From VXNE01 sp965200505 (lineage in GTDB: Bacteria; Pseudomonadota; Gammaproteobacteria; Pseudomonadales; Azotimanducaceae), in contig OZ241343.1 in assembly GCA_965200505.1 (NCBI GenBank), positions 248,001-312,000 of the forward strand: 64,000 nucleotides of DNA. Reading direction: 5' to 3'. The notes below the pieces were generated by a model, which saw nothing but the letters and a program-made list of their open reading frames with translations, searched no databases and had not been told where the DNA came from. The position numbers and the translations under genes were made by a program. Position 1 is the stretch's first letter, and every line of letters starts with the position of its first letter. This document shows positions 1 through 9,941 of the stretch, one piece after another.

Positions 1-202
1 TGTCGAACGCGATCTCCCGCGCTTCCCGCAACGAGACCCGCGGGTAGCCGCCCAGGCCGCGTTCGGCGCGCTTGCCGTCAATTGAAACGATCTGGATCCA
101 CTGCCGGGAACCGCCGTCGCGGACCCGCAGGTACAGGGTGTCGCCGTCGCCGTGGATGCCCGGCCGCGCCGCTTCGATTTTTCTTACTGTGAGCTTTCCC
201 AT
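1..202 (-). CDS. Tyrosine integrase, N-terminal part (cut by window edge)
   Basis: The ATG is at 202 and the frame stays open to base 1, giving 67 residues. The visible part matches the arm-type DNA-binding domain (DUF4102) of P4-like tyrosine integrases: a start MGKLTVRKIEAARPG, then DGDTLYLRVRDGGSRQW and the family signature RGLGGYPRVSLREAREIA. In this family the domain binds the arm sites while the missing C-terminal part does strand exchange. The gene starts 50 bases past the 3' end of tRNA-Pro on the same strand, the usual position of an integrase that uses the tRNA 3' end as attachment site. The element would extend leftwards out of the window. Whether the catalytic half is intact cannot be seen. 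Confidence 0.85.
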   Translation of the reverse strand, partial: MGKLTVRKIEAARPGIHGDGDTLYLRVRDGGSRQWIQIVSIDGKRAERGLGGYPRVSLREAREIAFD

Positions 203-251
203 GCCCGAGCCACGTCGGGCACCCAAAGCGGTGCTTCCCCAGGCTTCGAGT

Positions 252-328
252 TGGTCGGGGCGGCCGGATTTGAACCGACGACCACCACACCCCCAGTGTG
301 GTGCGCTACCAGACTGCGCTACGCCCCG
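252..328 (-). tRNA. tRNA-Pro (anticodon GGG)
   Basis: Read on the minus strand, the acceptor arm CGGGGCG at 328-322 pairs with CGCCCCG near 256-262. The anticodon arm is CCACA / TGTGG around the loop CTGGGGG, so the anticodon is GGG. The T arm carries GGTTCAAATCC. A discriminator A and an encoded CCA (252-254) complete the gene. The integrase begins just downstream, so the 3' half of this gene probably serves as the attachment site of an integrative element. The gene itself looks complete. Confidence 0.95.
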
Positions 329-398
329 GATGGGATGCATTGTAACGCCTGTGGCGACGCTGGGGCCCCACCGGGTTGCGGAGTAAAGGCCGCAGCAG

Positions 399-1106
399 CT
401 ATCGGCCTGTGCGCCCGCCTCTCGCGCACACATGGTCGAAGGTTGCGGTCGCCGCCTGAGCGCAGACGTCCTTCACGGCCTGCCAATCGTGCCATCGGGG
501 CGCCAAGTTCTTGTATTCCGCGAGATGGGTGCCTTCCAAGTCGTGTGGCAGGGGGTTCGCAAGCTGGGCTTGAAGCTGTTGCAGGGCCGATTCGCCGTTG
601 GCCTGGGGATAGAGCTCGTCAAAGGATGCGAGCGCTGATGCCGTGGCTTCGGCGCCCAAGCGGTCCGCCAGCGCGGCGAAATCGAGATAGTCCCGCGTGG
701 CGTTGCGGCGCAGAATCAGCACGCCCTTCACGCGCAGAATCTCGGCTGGCGTCGGGATCGTGACGGCCACGCCGTGGGCGCTGACGCGGGTCGTCTCCAA
801 GGGCCGCTGGCGGGTTAGCTGGCGCACGCCGGTTTCGATGCCGTCAAGGCTGCCCAAGATCATCACCGGACGCGCCACCCTCGCCGTCCGCCAACCGGCA
901 ACGGACTCAAGCTGCTTGAGCACCGACTCGAATCGGCTACGGAGATCGGCCACCACATGATCGGCGTCCCGTGATAGGCGATGGCCCGCGTACACGGCGG
1001 CGGCCGTACCGCCCACCAGCACCGCCTGCGGGATGATCTCCTGCAGCCGCGCGGCGGCGGAGAGCACCCGTTCCCAATCAGGCAGCGGCGCGTTTGTGGC
1101 GGACAT
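399..1106 (-). CDS. AbiEii/AbiGii-like nucleotidyltransferase
   Basis: 235 residues. A nucleotidyltransferase fold is shown by GGT at residues 32-34 followed by the DAD acidic pair at 47-49 (in HRLSRDADHV), as in AbiEii/AbiGii toxin-family proteins, and by a later conserved stretch RVKGVLILRRNATRDYLDF. In the studied members the enzyme adds nucleotides to RNA such as tRNA acceptor ends and is held in check by a partner protein. The start at 1106 was chosen because it overlaps the end of the small upstream gene (1078-1305) by 29 bases and the family similarity begins there; a longer reading exists but looks like shadow sequence. It is probably the toxin of a two-gene module beside the tRNA-Pro integration site. 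The target and any toxicity are not visible from sequence. Confidence 0.75.
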   Translation of the reverse strand: MSATNAPLPDWERVLSAAARLQEIIPQAVLVGGTAAAVYAGHRLSRDADHVVADLRSRFESVLKQLESVAGWRTARVARPVMILGSLDGIETGVRQLTRQRPLETTRVSAHGVAVTIPTPAEILRVKGVLILRRNATRDYLDFAALADRLGAEATASALASFDELYPQANGESALQQLQAQLANPLPHDLEGTHLAEYKNLAPRWHDWQAVKDVCAQAATATFDHVCARGGRTGR

Positions 1107-1305
1107 AGTGCATCCAGAAGTGGTGTCGCTGCGCATGGGGATCGACGATGCGGTGCCCGCAGACCTGCTCGATCTTGTCGAACAAGGAAGCATCGGCAAG
1201 CGCCGCCCGCCGCAAGTCCGCCCAGTCCTGCCACTTGCCGCGCTCGATGACGTCGTCAATGGCGGCCAGCGTGTAGCCATCGTGGTTCAGGTGCCGGTGG
1301 CGCAT
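1078..1305 (-). CDS. Small partner of the nucleotidyltransferase (putative antitoxin)
   Basis: 75 residues starting MRHRHLNHDGYTLAAIDDV. No named domain is recognised. The pattern of a short, mostly helical protein with an IDDVIERGKWQDWADLRRAAL core and a HRIVDPHAQRHHFW tail directly upstream of, and overlapping, a nucleotidyltransferase is one I know from many genomes, where it is annotated as hypothetical. Translational coupling through the 29-base overlap supports a joint function. Calling it the antitoxin is inference from gene order only. Confidence 0.6.
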   Translation of the reverse strand: MRHRHLNHDGYTLAAIDDVIERGKWQDWADLRRAALADASLFDKIEQVCGHRIVDPHAQRHHFWMHYVRHKRAAA

Positions 1306-1310
1306 CGCCG

Positions 1311-1694
1311 TCAATCCGTGATGTAGGTGTGGGTGATTACCTCCCACAGATGGCCATCGCGGCACTCGAAGTAGAAGCCGCGTCCGCCGTGGCGATGGTT
1401 GATGGCGCCGTCCCGGCGAGCCGCGCGGCTCGGCCCGCTGCCGAACGCGATGGCGGCGCTCTTGACGCGGGCGAGGATGGCGTCAAAGTCCGCCTCGTCC
1501 GCCAAGAATGCGTAGTGGTTGGAGTGCGGATTCTCGCTCGTGTCGAAGTCGAGCGTCAGCGTGTCGTTCACCTTCACGGGCGCGAAGTGTCCCCAAGGGC
1601 CGTTGTATTCGAGGCCCAGGATGCTCGCCATCTCCCGCGCCGCGGCCTCGTGATCCCGAGCCGGGACGATGGTGTGGTCCAGCTTCAAGGCCAT
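1311..1694 (-). CDS. VOC (glyoxalase/bleomycin-resistance/dioxygenase) superfamily protein
   Basis: 127 residues, a typical single-domain VOC length. It opens with the characteristic strand MALKLDHTIVPARDHEAAARE and closes with FYFECRDGHLWEVITH, the C-terminal metal-ligand glutamate region of the fold (DGHxxEVITH). Members bind a divalent metal and act on small molecules. The substrate cannot be told. It ends 5 bases before the small partner gene at 1305 on the same strand, so it could be co-transcribed with the nucleotidyltransferase pair. A CATAAT box lies about 30 bases upstream of the start and a purine-rich GGGAGGGGG is the likely ribosome site. Confidence 0.8.
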   Translation of the reverse strand: MALKLDHTIVPARDHEAAAREMASILGLEYNGPWGHFAPVKVNDTLTLDFDTSENPHSNHYAFLADEADFDAILARVKSAAIAFGSGPSRAARRDGAINHRHGGRGFYFECRDGHLWEVITHTYITD

Positions 1695-1855
1695 GCCCCC
1701 TCCCGCCTCAAGCGCATCGGCATCGAATTATGCAGCCAAGCGACCACCATGTCCCCAAGATGGCTGCCAACCGTCTTGTCGGCGGCTTGCCTTTGCCCCG
1801 TGCCGCGTCGCCGCCCGCCTATACTATGCGTTGCCGTTCGCACTCGGAGGAAGAT

Positions 1856-2970
<1,115 letters not shown>

Positions 2971-2974
<4 letters not shown>

Positions 2975-4071
2975 GCGAACGGGCCAGGCAGGCACCCAAC
3001 CCAGTGCGCTTGGCGCTCGCCTTGCTGTGCTGCGCGACGGCGCCAACCTGGGCCGCCGAACCCCTCACCGTGGTGTCTTGGGGCGGCTCCTATCAAATCG
3101 CCAGCGAGGCCGCGGTGATGCGCCCCTTCAGCGATGCCACCGGCATCGAGGTGCGCATCGACACCTACAGCGGCGACTTGGCGCAGATTCGGGCGCAGGT
3201 GGAGCTGGGCAACGTGTTTTGGGACGTCGTGGACCTGGACTGGGACCAGATGGTGCGCGGCTGCGACGAGGGTTTGTTCGAGCTCGTGGCGGCCGAGGAC
3301 CTACCGCCCGCGGCCGATGGCACGCCGGCCGTGCAAGACTTCCCGCCCGGCGCCATCAGCGAATGTGGCACCTCCAACTTGTTCGCATCCACGATTTTCG
3401 CCTACCACCCAGACGCCTTCCCGGCCGACAAGCCAACGCACATCGCAGATTTCTTCGACCTTGAGCGATTTCCCGGCCGGCGCGGCATGCGCCGCTCCGC
3501 CAAGGCGAACCTGGAGTTCGCGCTGATGGCCGACGGCGTGCCGCGAGACGCGGTGTACGGCACCCTCAGCGCCGCTGACGGCATCGGCCACGCACTACGC
3601 AAACTCGACGCCATCAAGAACGCCATCGTCTGGTGGGAAGCCGGCGCCCAGCCGCCTCAGCTACTGGCGGACTTGGAGGTGGTGATGACCACCGCCTACA
3701 ACGGCCGCATCTTCAACGCCCAAGTGCTGGAGAACCAACCGTTCGTGATCGTGTGGAACGGCGCCGTCACCTATACCGGCGGCTTCGGCATCGTGCGCGG
3801 CACACCGAACATCGATGCCGCGCGGCGGTTCCTCGCCTTCGCGGCCCGCCCGGACATCATGGCCCGCATCAGCCGATACATCGCCTACAGCCCGGCGCGG
3901 CTCTCCGCCATGCCCCTCATCACCACGCATCTCGCCACCGGCGTGCCGATGGGGCCGCACATGCCCACCGCCGAGGCGCATCTCGCCCAAGCGTTGCGCG
4001 AAGACCAGCAGTGGTGGAGCGACTACGGCGACGAGGCGGAAGAACGCTTCGCGGCATGGCTGGCACGCTGA
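2971..4071 (+). CDS. ABC transporter extracellular substrate-binding protein, polyamine type
   Basis: 366 residues; the ATG overlaps the ATPase stop (ATGA). The N-terminus has a secretion signal (hydrophobic VRLALALLCCATAPTWA, cleavage before AEPL). The mature start LTVVSWGGSYQIASEAAV is the classic opening of PotD/PotF-type binding proteins, and EVVMTTAYNGRIFNA and NGAVTYTGGFGIVRGTPN fit the ligand-site strands of that group. It should capture solute in the periplasm and deliver it to the permease at 4071. It belongs to the branch often called extracellular solute-binding protein 1 / polyamine ABC, where the true ligands are rarely tested. Confidence 0.88.
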
Positions 4072-5321
4072 TGGCACAGGCAGCCACAAACCCAGCGGCG
4101 AGGCGTCGCGCAGCGCGTTGGCGGACCGGCAGCCTCACCCTGCCATTGCTCGCGTTCGTCGGGATCACGTTCATCGCCCCCCTCGGCGCGATGCTGACGC
4201 GCAGCGTCTATGACCCCACGGTGGCGGACACCCTGCCCCGCACCTTGGCGGCGCTTGCCGAGTGGGATGGCCAGCGCCTGCCGCCAGACGCGGCCTTCGA
4301 CGCGGCCGCGCATGAACTGATGAGTGCCCGCGCCGCACGCACGGTGGGCCAAGTGGCGAGCCGGGTAAACCGCATCGAGGGCGGCACCCGCAGCGTCATC
4401 ACGCGCAGCGCCCGCCGGTTGGCGGCACTGGCGGCGGAAGAAGGCATCGGCGCGGATGGTGCGCCCGCCCGCGGCTGGCGGACGGCGCTCATCGAGATCG
4501 ACCCACCTTGGGGAGACGCGGCGATTTGGCGCGCCATCCGCCGCGCCGGCGAGCGCATCACCGCCCAGCACTACCTGCAGGCGCTGGACTTGGACCGCGA
4601 CGTCGATGGCGCCGTGGTGGTGCGGGCGCCCGAGCAGCGCATCTACGTCCGCCTGTTCGGGCGCACGTTGGTGGTGAGTTTGGGGGTGACGCTGCTCTGC
4701 TTGGCGCTGGGCTATCCGCTGGCGTATCTCATCGCCCAAGCGCCGCCGAACCGCGCCCGCTGGCTCCTGCTGCTGGTGCTGGTGCCGTTCTGGACGTCGC
4801 TCTTGGTGCGCACCACGTCCTGGATCGTGCTGTTGCAGAGCCAAGGGGTGCTGAACGAGGCGCTGGTGGGCTTGGGCCTCATCGCAGACGACGAGCGCTT
4901 GGCCATGATCTACAACATGACCGGCTCGTTCGTCGCCATGACCCATGTGTTGTTGCCGTTCATGGTGTTGCCGCTCTACTCGGTGATGCGCGGGGTGCCG
5001 CCGGCGCACATGCGCGCCGCAACCTCCCTCGGCGCCACCTTCCCGCAGGCGTTCCGCCGCGTTTACTGGCCGCAGACCCTGCCCGGCGTCGGCGCCGGCT
5101 CGCTCTTGGTGTTCATCTTGGCGGTGGGCTACTACATCACGCCGGCCTTGGTGGGCGGGCGCACCGGACAACTCATCTCGAACTTCATCGCCTACCACAT
5201 GCAGCAATCGCTGAATTGGGGGCTGGCGGCGGCGTTGGGCGGCATCCTGCTGGCGAGCGTCGGCGCCCTGTACCTGCTCTACGACCGGCTGGTGGGCGTC
5301 GAGCGCATGCGATTGGGTTGA
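4071..5321 (+). CDS. ABC transporter permease, PotB-like
   Basis: 416 residues; the start overlaps the previous stop (TGATG). One membrane segment near residues 20-42 is followed by a ~150-residue soluble insertion, then five or so membrane spans. The cytoplasmic coupling loop reads MRAATSLGATFPQAFRRVYWPQTLPG, the EAA motif that docks onto the ATPase. This long first loop is known in a PotB-like branch. The partner permease (PotC type) that normally follows is absent: 18 bases later a gene on the other strand ends. The transporter must therefore use a distant second permease, work as a homodimer, or be incomplete. Confidence 0.88.
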   Translation: MAQAATNPAARRRAARWRTGSLTLPLLAFVGITFIAPLGAMLTRSVYDPTVADTLPRTLAALAEWDGQRLPPDAAFDAAAHELMSARAARTVGQVASRVNRIEGGTRSVITRSARRLAALAAEEGIGADGAPARGWRTALIEIDPPWGDAAIWRAIRRAGERITAQHYLQALDLDRDVDGAVVVRAPEQRIYVRLFGRTLVVSLGVTLLCLALGYPLAYLIAQAPPNRARWLLLLVLVPFWTSLLVRTTSWIVLLQSQGVLNEALVGLGLIADDERLAMIYNMTGSFVAMTHVLLPFMVLPLYSVMRGVPPAHMRAATSLGATFPQAFRRVYWPQTLPGVGAGSLLVFILAVGYYITPALVGGRTGQLISNFIAYHMQQSLNWGLAAALGGILLASVGALYLLYDRLVGVERMRLG

Positions 5322-5338
5322 AGGCGGCCCGCATTCCC

Positions 5339-6391
5339 TCAAGTGCCGTCGAGGCCGTTTACGAGATCCATGACGCGGCCCAGCGTCTGCAGCCGTTCGT
5401 CGAGGGTGGCGCCGGCCGGCTGCACCCGCAACGTGTTCACCCCGCAATCGCGATAGGCATGGACGCGCGCCTTCACGGCCGCGTCGTCGCCGAGCAGGTT
5501 CGCTTCCACGACCATGCGCGTGGGCACCGCGGCCACCGCCGCGTCGCGCTTGCCGGCCACCCAGAGCCGTTGCACTTCTTCCGCCGCGTCGGCCCAGCCG
5601 CCACGCCGGTAGGCGTCGTTGTAGAAGTTCGTCTGAGCGGAGCCCATGGCGCCCAAAGTGAAGGCCATGCCCGGCTTCAAGGGCGCGGCCAGCGCCGCCT
5701 CGTCGTCGCCGAACGCCACCAAGCCGCCGGCTTGCAGGTCAATGTCCGCGAGTGAGCGCCCCGCGCTTTCGGCGCCGCGGCGGATGTGCGCGAAGTGGGC
5801 GTCCGCGTGTTCCGGGGTGAACGAGGTGCCCAGCCAGCCATCCGCCGCGGCGCCGGTGTATTCCAGCGCCTTGGGCGCGAGGGTGGCCAGATAGATGGGG
5901 ATGTTCGGGTTCACCGGCTGCGCCAAACGCAACGCCTTGCCTTCGCCGCCCGGCAGCGGCAACTGATGATGCGCGCCATCGTAGGCGAGCTTCTCGCCGG
6001 CGAAGGCCAGGCGCACGATGTCCACCGTCTCCTTCATGCGCGTGAGCGGCGCCTTGAACGGACGCCCCTGCAGCCCTTCCACCACCTGCGGCCCACTCGC
6101 CCCCAGGCCGAGCAGGAAACGGTCACCGGAGACGGTGGCGAGGGTCAATGCGGTCATGGCCGTCATTGAGGGCGTGCGGGCGCTGATCTGCATGATGCCG
6201 GTGCCGAGCCGCACCCGCTCGGTACGCGCCGCGAGATAGGCCAAGGGCACGATGGCGTCCTGCCCCCAGGCTTCCGCGGACCATACCGCGTCCACCCCAA
6301 GCCGCTCGGCCTGCACGGCGAACTCCACCTGCTCGTCGAAATCCCGCCGGCGGCCCGACGCCGCGCCGCCGATGCCCACGCTCACCCTCAT
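5339..6391 (-). CDS. LLM-class (luciferase-like) flavin/F420-dependent oxidoreductase
   Basis: 350 residues. The start MRVSVGIGGAASGRRRDFDEQVEFAVQ and blocks such as GVDAVWSAEAWGQDAIVPL, RVRLGTGIMQISARTPSMTAM and RFLLGLGASGPQVVEG are standard for the bacterial luciferase-like TIM-barrel family, where they form the F420 or FMN pocket. The reaction is a hydride transfer or mono-oxygenation on an unknown substrate; no F420 biosynthesis gene is seen here. Upstream on the minus strand is TTATACT about 30 bases before the ATG and the ribosome site AGGGGAAGG. It is convergent with the ABC permease and divergent from the cyclopropane synthase. Confidence 0.88.
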   Translation of the reverse strand: MRVSVGIGGAASGRRRDFDEQVEFAVQAERLGVDAVWSAEAWGQDAIVPLAYLAARTERVRLGTGIMQISARTPSMTAMTALTLATVSGDRFLLGLGASGPQVVEGLQGRPFKAPLTRMKETVDIVRLAFAGEKLAYDGAHHQLPLPGGEGKALRLAQPVNPNIPIYLATLAPKALEYTGAAADGWLGTSFTPEHADAHFAHIRRGAESAGRSLADIDLQAGGLVAFGDDEAALAAPLKPGMAFTLGAMGSAQTNFYNDAYRRGGWADAAEEVQRLWVAGKRDAAVAAVPTRMVVEANLLGDDAAVKARVHAYRDCGVNTLRVQPAGATLDERLQTLGRVMDLVNGLDGT

Positions 6392-6513
6392 GCGCCTTCC
6401 CCTGCAACAGTTTGCGGGTGAGTATAAGGCGACGCGGCCCCGCGACGTTGTGGTTGGCGCGGCGATGCGGCGGTGATGCGCCCGCGGCGCCGGTTCGACT
6501 ATCCTTGCCCGCG

Positions 6514-7728
6514 ATGTTCCTCACGCTATTGGAACGGCATGTGCGCCACGGCACGCTCACCGTCGAGCTGCCGGGCGGCGCCCGCCACACATTCGGCAGC
6601 GGCGAACCGTGCGCGACTTGGGCGCTGCGCCGCGCCTCGGCGGCGCCGAGAATCCTCCTGAACCCGGCCGCGGCCCTCGGCGAAACCTACATGGCCGGCG
6701 ATTGGGACGTGCCGGCCGGCGAACTCATCGACCTTTTGACCATCCTGCGGGTGAACTTGGAGGCACCGATCTCGGCGCGGGGCCTCGCCCGGCTCGCGCG
6801 GCCCGCGGCGGCGCTCCTCACCTCTTGGAACAACGTCCGCGCGAGCCTCTCCAACGTCAGCCGCCATTACGACTTGGACGAAGCGCTGTTCCGCGCCTTT
6901 CTGGACGCGGACATGCACTATTCGTGCGCCTACTACCGCGAACCGGACGCCACGCTGGAGGCCGCCCAAGCCGCCAAGTGCGACCACATCCGCCGCAAGC
7001 TCTGCCTGGCGCCCGGCCAGCGCGTGTTGGACATCGGCAGTGGCTGGGGCAGCCTCGCCATGCATCTCGCGCAACGCGCCGGCGTGAGCGTGGTTGGCCT
7101 CACCCTCTCCAAGGAGCAACTGCGTGTGGCGAGCGCCGAGGCGCGGCGGCGCGGCTTGTCGGATCGCGTGGAGTTTCGCTTGGAGGACTATCGGCACCAC
7201 CGCGGGCACTACGATGGCGTGATCTCGGTGGGGATGTTCGAGCACGTCGGGCCGCGCAACTACCGGCGTTACTTCAAACAGGTGTACGAATGTCTGAAAC
7301 CGGCGGGCGTGGCCATGATCCACACCATCGGCCAGCACGCGACGCCCACCCCGACCAACCCTTGGATCCGCCGCCACATCTTCCCCGGCGGCTACATTCC
7401 GGCCGCCTCCGAGACCCTCAAGGCCGTCGAGGCGAGCGGCCTCGTGCTCAGCGACCTGGAGGTTTGGCGACGCCACTATGCGCTCACGTTGCGCGAATGG
7501 AATCGGCGCTTCCAAGCGCGGCGGGATGCGCTCAAGCGCGCCAAGGGCGAGCGTTTCTGCCGCATGTGGGAGTTCTACCTGACGGCGTGCGCCACCGCCT
7601 TCGAGGTGGCCGATCTGGTGGTTTTCCAGATGCAGCTCGCCCACGGCAACGACGTGGTGCCGCTGACGCGGGACTATCTGTACGAGGCGCCTGAAGCAGC
7701 GCCGGCCGCGGTGGCCGCGGCGCCCTGA
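6514..7728 (+). CDS. Cyclopropane-fatty-acyl-phospholipid synthase family methyltransferase
   Basis: 404 residues. The N-terminal third is the lipid-binding region of the family (ETYMAGDWD at 58-64 onward). The methyltransferase part has HYDL, MHYSCAYY (134-141) and the SAM-binding loop VLDIGSGWG (171-179), then VGMFEHVG and HTIGQH, all diagnostic of CFA/mycolic-acid cyclopropane synthases. It transfers a methylene group from S-adenosylmethionine to a cis double bond of membrane phospholipid acyl chains. The ATG at 6514 was chosen for family length. TATCCT at 6500-6505 ends 8 bases before the ATG with no ribosome site between, which suggests a leaderless or very short-leader transcript. Confidence 0.92.
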   Translation: MFLTLLERHVRHGTLTVELPGGARHTFGSGEPCATWALRRASAAPRILLNPAAALGETYMAGDWDVPAGELIDLLTILRVNLEAPISARGLARLARPAAALLTSWNNVRASLSNVSRHYDLDEALFRAFLDADMHYSCAYYREPDATLEAAQAAKCDHIRRKLCLAPGQRVLDIGSGWGSLAMHLAQRAGVSVVGLTLSKEQLRVASAEARRRGLSDRVEFRLEDYRHHRGHYDGVISVGMFEHVGPRNYRRYFKQVYECLKPAGVAMIHTIGQHATPTPTNPWIRRHIFPGGYIPAASETLKAVEASGLVLSDLEVWRRHYALTLREWNRRFQARRDALKRAKGERFCRMWEFYLTACATAFEVADLVVFQMQLAHGNDVVPLTRDYLYEAPEAAPAAVAAAP

Positions 7729-7742
7729 TTCGCCGCGGCGCG

Positions 7743-8924
7743 TCAGATCACGCGCTGCGCTTTGAGCTCGTCGATGGCCGCATCGTTGTAGCCGAGCTCA
7801 CGCATGATCTCCCGGGTGTGCTCGCCTAACGTGGGTGCCCGCCGGCGAATGGACGTATCGACTTTGGCCAGCTCCACCGGCGTGCGGACGATGGGCGCCG
7901 GCGCTTCTAACCCGGGGTAATCGGTGGGTTCGAGGAAGTCGCCGCCAAGCACCTGCTCGTTGACGAGCGCCTGCGCCGGCGTCAACACCTCGCCACACGG
8001 GATGCGGGCGGCGTCCAGTTCCTTAAGCGCCTGCGCCGTGGTGCGTTGCCGCGCCCAAGCGGCCATGCGTTCGCTGATGTCCGCGGCGTTGTCGCCACGC
8101 GCCTCGTCCGTGGCATAGCGCCGGTCTTCCAACCAATGCGGCTCACCCATCAGCTTCGCCCAGCGCTCGTACAACGGATCGCCCACCACCTGCACCAAGA
8201 TCCACCCATCGCTGGTTTGGAAGGCATCCGACGGGGCGGACGTTTGGCCGCGATTGCCGGTGGCGACGCGGTTCTTGTCCAGCGCCGCCTGCTCGATGAG
8301 CGTGCCGTTGGCGATGGTGAGGGCGGAGGCCAAGAGGCAGCCCTGCACATGTTGGCCTTCGCCGGTTTGCCGGCGGTGGATGATGGCCGAGAGCGTGGCG
8401 ACGGCGTTCAGCGCACCGGTGGTGTAGTCCACATAGGGGTAGTAGTTCTTCATCGGCCCGTCCGCATGGCCGGTGAGGTGCATGTTGCCGGACATGGCCT
8501 GCGCCACGCCGTCGAAGCCGACGCGCCGGCCATAAGGGCCGGTGGCACCGAACGCGGTGCTGGTGGTGAGGATGATGTCTGGCTTGACGGCGGTGAGGCT
8601 GGCGTAATCCAAGCCCATGGAGGCCAACGTGTCCGGCGGCAGGTTGGCGATCACCACGTCCGCCGTGGCGGCGAGCTTGCGGGTGATCTCCTGCCCCTGC
8701 GCCGTGCGCGGATTCAGCGTGAAGCCGCGCTTGTTGCGATTCAGCGCGAGGTAGCCACCGCTCTCGCCACCGGCTGTGACGGGCGCCACATAGCGGTCTT
8801 CACTGCCGCGCACCTTCTCCACCCGAATCACATCCGCGCCAAGATCGCCCAGCAACGCGCCACAGAACGGCCCGGCGATGTAGCGGCCGAAATCGAGCAC
8901 CCGGATGTCAGCGAGAACCGTCAC
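7743..8924 (-). CDS. CaiB/BaiF family (class III) CoA-transferase
   Basis: 393 residues from a GTG start, the usual family length. The opening VLADIRVLDFGRYIAGPFCGALLGDLGADVIRVEK carries the catalytic Asp region, and NRNKRGFTLNPRTAQG, FQTSDGWILVQVVGD and RIPCGEVLTPAQ are family blocks. It moves CoA between carboxylic acids without a covalent Glu-CoA of the class I type. The substrate is unknown; with the acyl-CoA dehydrogenases elsewhere in the window it fits carnitine-, bile-acid- or oxalate-like acid catabolism. On its upstream side a GATAAT box and a GGGGGAG ribosome site can be read on the minus strand. Confidence 0.9.
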   Translation of the reverse strand: MTVLADIRVLDFGRYIAGPFCGALLGDLGADVIRVEKVRGSEDRYVAPVTAGGESGGYLALNRNKRGFTLNPRTAQGQEITRKLAATADVVIANLPPDTLASMGLDYASLTAVKPDIILTTSTAFGATGPYGRRVGFDGVAQAMSGNMHLTGHADGPMKNYYPYVDYTTGALNAVATLSAIIHRRQTGEGQHVQGCLLASALTIANGTLIEQAALDKNRVATGNRGQTSAPSDAFQTSDGWILVQVVGDPLYERWAKLMGEPHWLEDRRYATDEARGDNAADISERMAAWARQRTTAQALKELDAARIPCGEVLTPAQALVNEQVLGGDFLEPTDYPGLEAPAPIVRTPVELAKVDTSIRRRAPTLGEHTREIMRELGYNDAAIDELKAQRVI

Positions 8925-9002
8925 GCCATCTCCCCCAACGGCTTGGAACGCCGCATTATCCGCGGTTTCGGCCGGCTTCTCGAACGGCAGGGACCGGGCC
9001 GC

Positions 9003-9941
9003 CTACTCCGTGTTTCCCGGTAGAAGCCGCGTCGCCAACCGCGCGGCGCCGGCAGCGCCGGCCGTCTCGTCCATGATGATGGCGGTGGCGACGTCACGCA
9101 CATAATCCGTCATGGCACCACGCTCCTCAAAGCGGCGGCGAAAGGGGCTGGCGGCGATGAAATCCGCGATGCGCGGGGGGATGCCGCCACCCAGATAGAC
9201 GCCGCCGGTGGCGCACGCCGTGACGCAGAGGGCACCGGCGGCGTTGCCGAGCATGGCGCACCAAGTCTCCAACGTTTGATGGCACACCGGGTCCGCCACC
9301 GTCGTTCCGCGTTCTGCCACTTGCGCCGCGGTCAAGTCCTCCGGCGCACTGCCCCACACTTGGCACATCGCCCGATAGAGGTTTACCAAGCCGGGGCCAG
9401 AGAGCGCGTGTTCCCATGCCACATAGCCGAGCGCGTCGGACATGGCGGCGAGCAACTCGCGCTCCAACGCATCCGCTGGCGCGAGCGGCGCATGGCCGCC
9501 CTCGGATGCCGCAACGTGGCCGGCAGCGTCAATGAGCGCCATGCCAAGCCCAGTGCCGGGTGCCAGCACGGCGCTCGGGCCCTTGGCCCATGCACCGCCC
9601 AGCGACGCGAGGCGGGCCACGTCCAAATGCGGCACCTCGGTGGCGAGGGCGACCAAGTCGTTGGCGAGCGCCAACGCCGGCAACGCCAACGCCCCCTTGA
9701 GTGCCGCACCGTCGAAGGTGAGCGCACCGTTGGTGAGGCGAGCAGTGCCGTTTCGCACCGGCCCAGCCACCGCCACGCACACCGCATCGGGCCGTGCCTC
9801 GCCCAAGGCGGCCTGAAGCAACGCGAGGGCCGTTGGGTAATCGGCGGTTGCCAGCGGGACGTGGGCGAGCCGGCGGCCCTGCTCCACCATCAGGGCACGG
9901 GTGTGGGTGGCCCCAATATCGACCCCCGCCACGGTGCTCAC
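9003..9941 (-). CDS. glk: Glucokinase (Glk family)
   Basis: 312 residues, GTG start. The ATP-binding N-terminus is VAGVDIGATHTRALMVEQG; further Glk signatures are VCVAVAGPVRNG, LTNGALTFD, LANDLVALA, LAPGTGLGMALI and GGVYLGGGIPPRI. This is the proteobacterial glucokinase type (PF02685) without the CXCGXXGC zinc motif of ROK kinases. It phosphorylates glucose to glucose-6-phosphate in the cytoplasm. It is shorter and more Ala-rich than the E. coli enzyme, so specificity for another hexose is possible. It stands alone, 79 bases from the CoA-transferase on the same strand. Confidence 0.82.
   Translation of the reverse strand: MSTVAGVDIGATHTRALMVEQGRRLAHVPLATADYPTALALLQAALGEARPDAVCVAVAGPVRNGTARLTNGALTFDGAALKGALALPALALANDLVALATEVPHLDVARLASLGGAWAKGPSAVLAPGTGLGMALIDAAGHVAASEGGHAPLAPADALERELLAAMSDALGYVAWEHALSGPGLVNLYRAMCQVWGSAPEDLTAAQVAERGTTVADPVCHQTLETWCAMLGNAAGALCVTACATGGVYLGGGIPPRIADFIAASPFRRRFEERGAMTDYVRDVATAIIMDETAGAAGAARLATRLLPGNTE

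Noticed and set aside
1820..1825. Full sigma-70 promoter for the ABC operon
   Set aside because: TATACT is a good -10 but no -35 is found at 16-18 bases; kept only as a note in the gene entry.
4023..5447. 474-codon open frame opposite the ABC permease
   Set aside because: Antisense shadow with low-complexity His/Gln/Arg content; the plus strand has the EAA loop and membrane spans.
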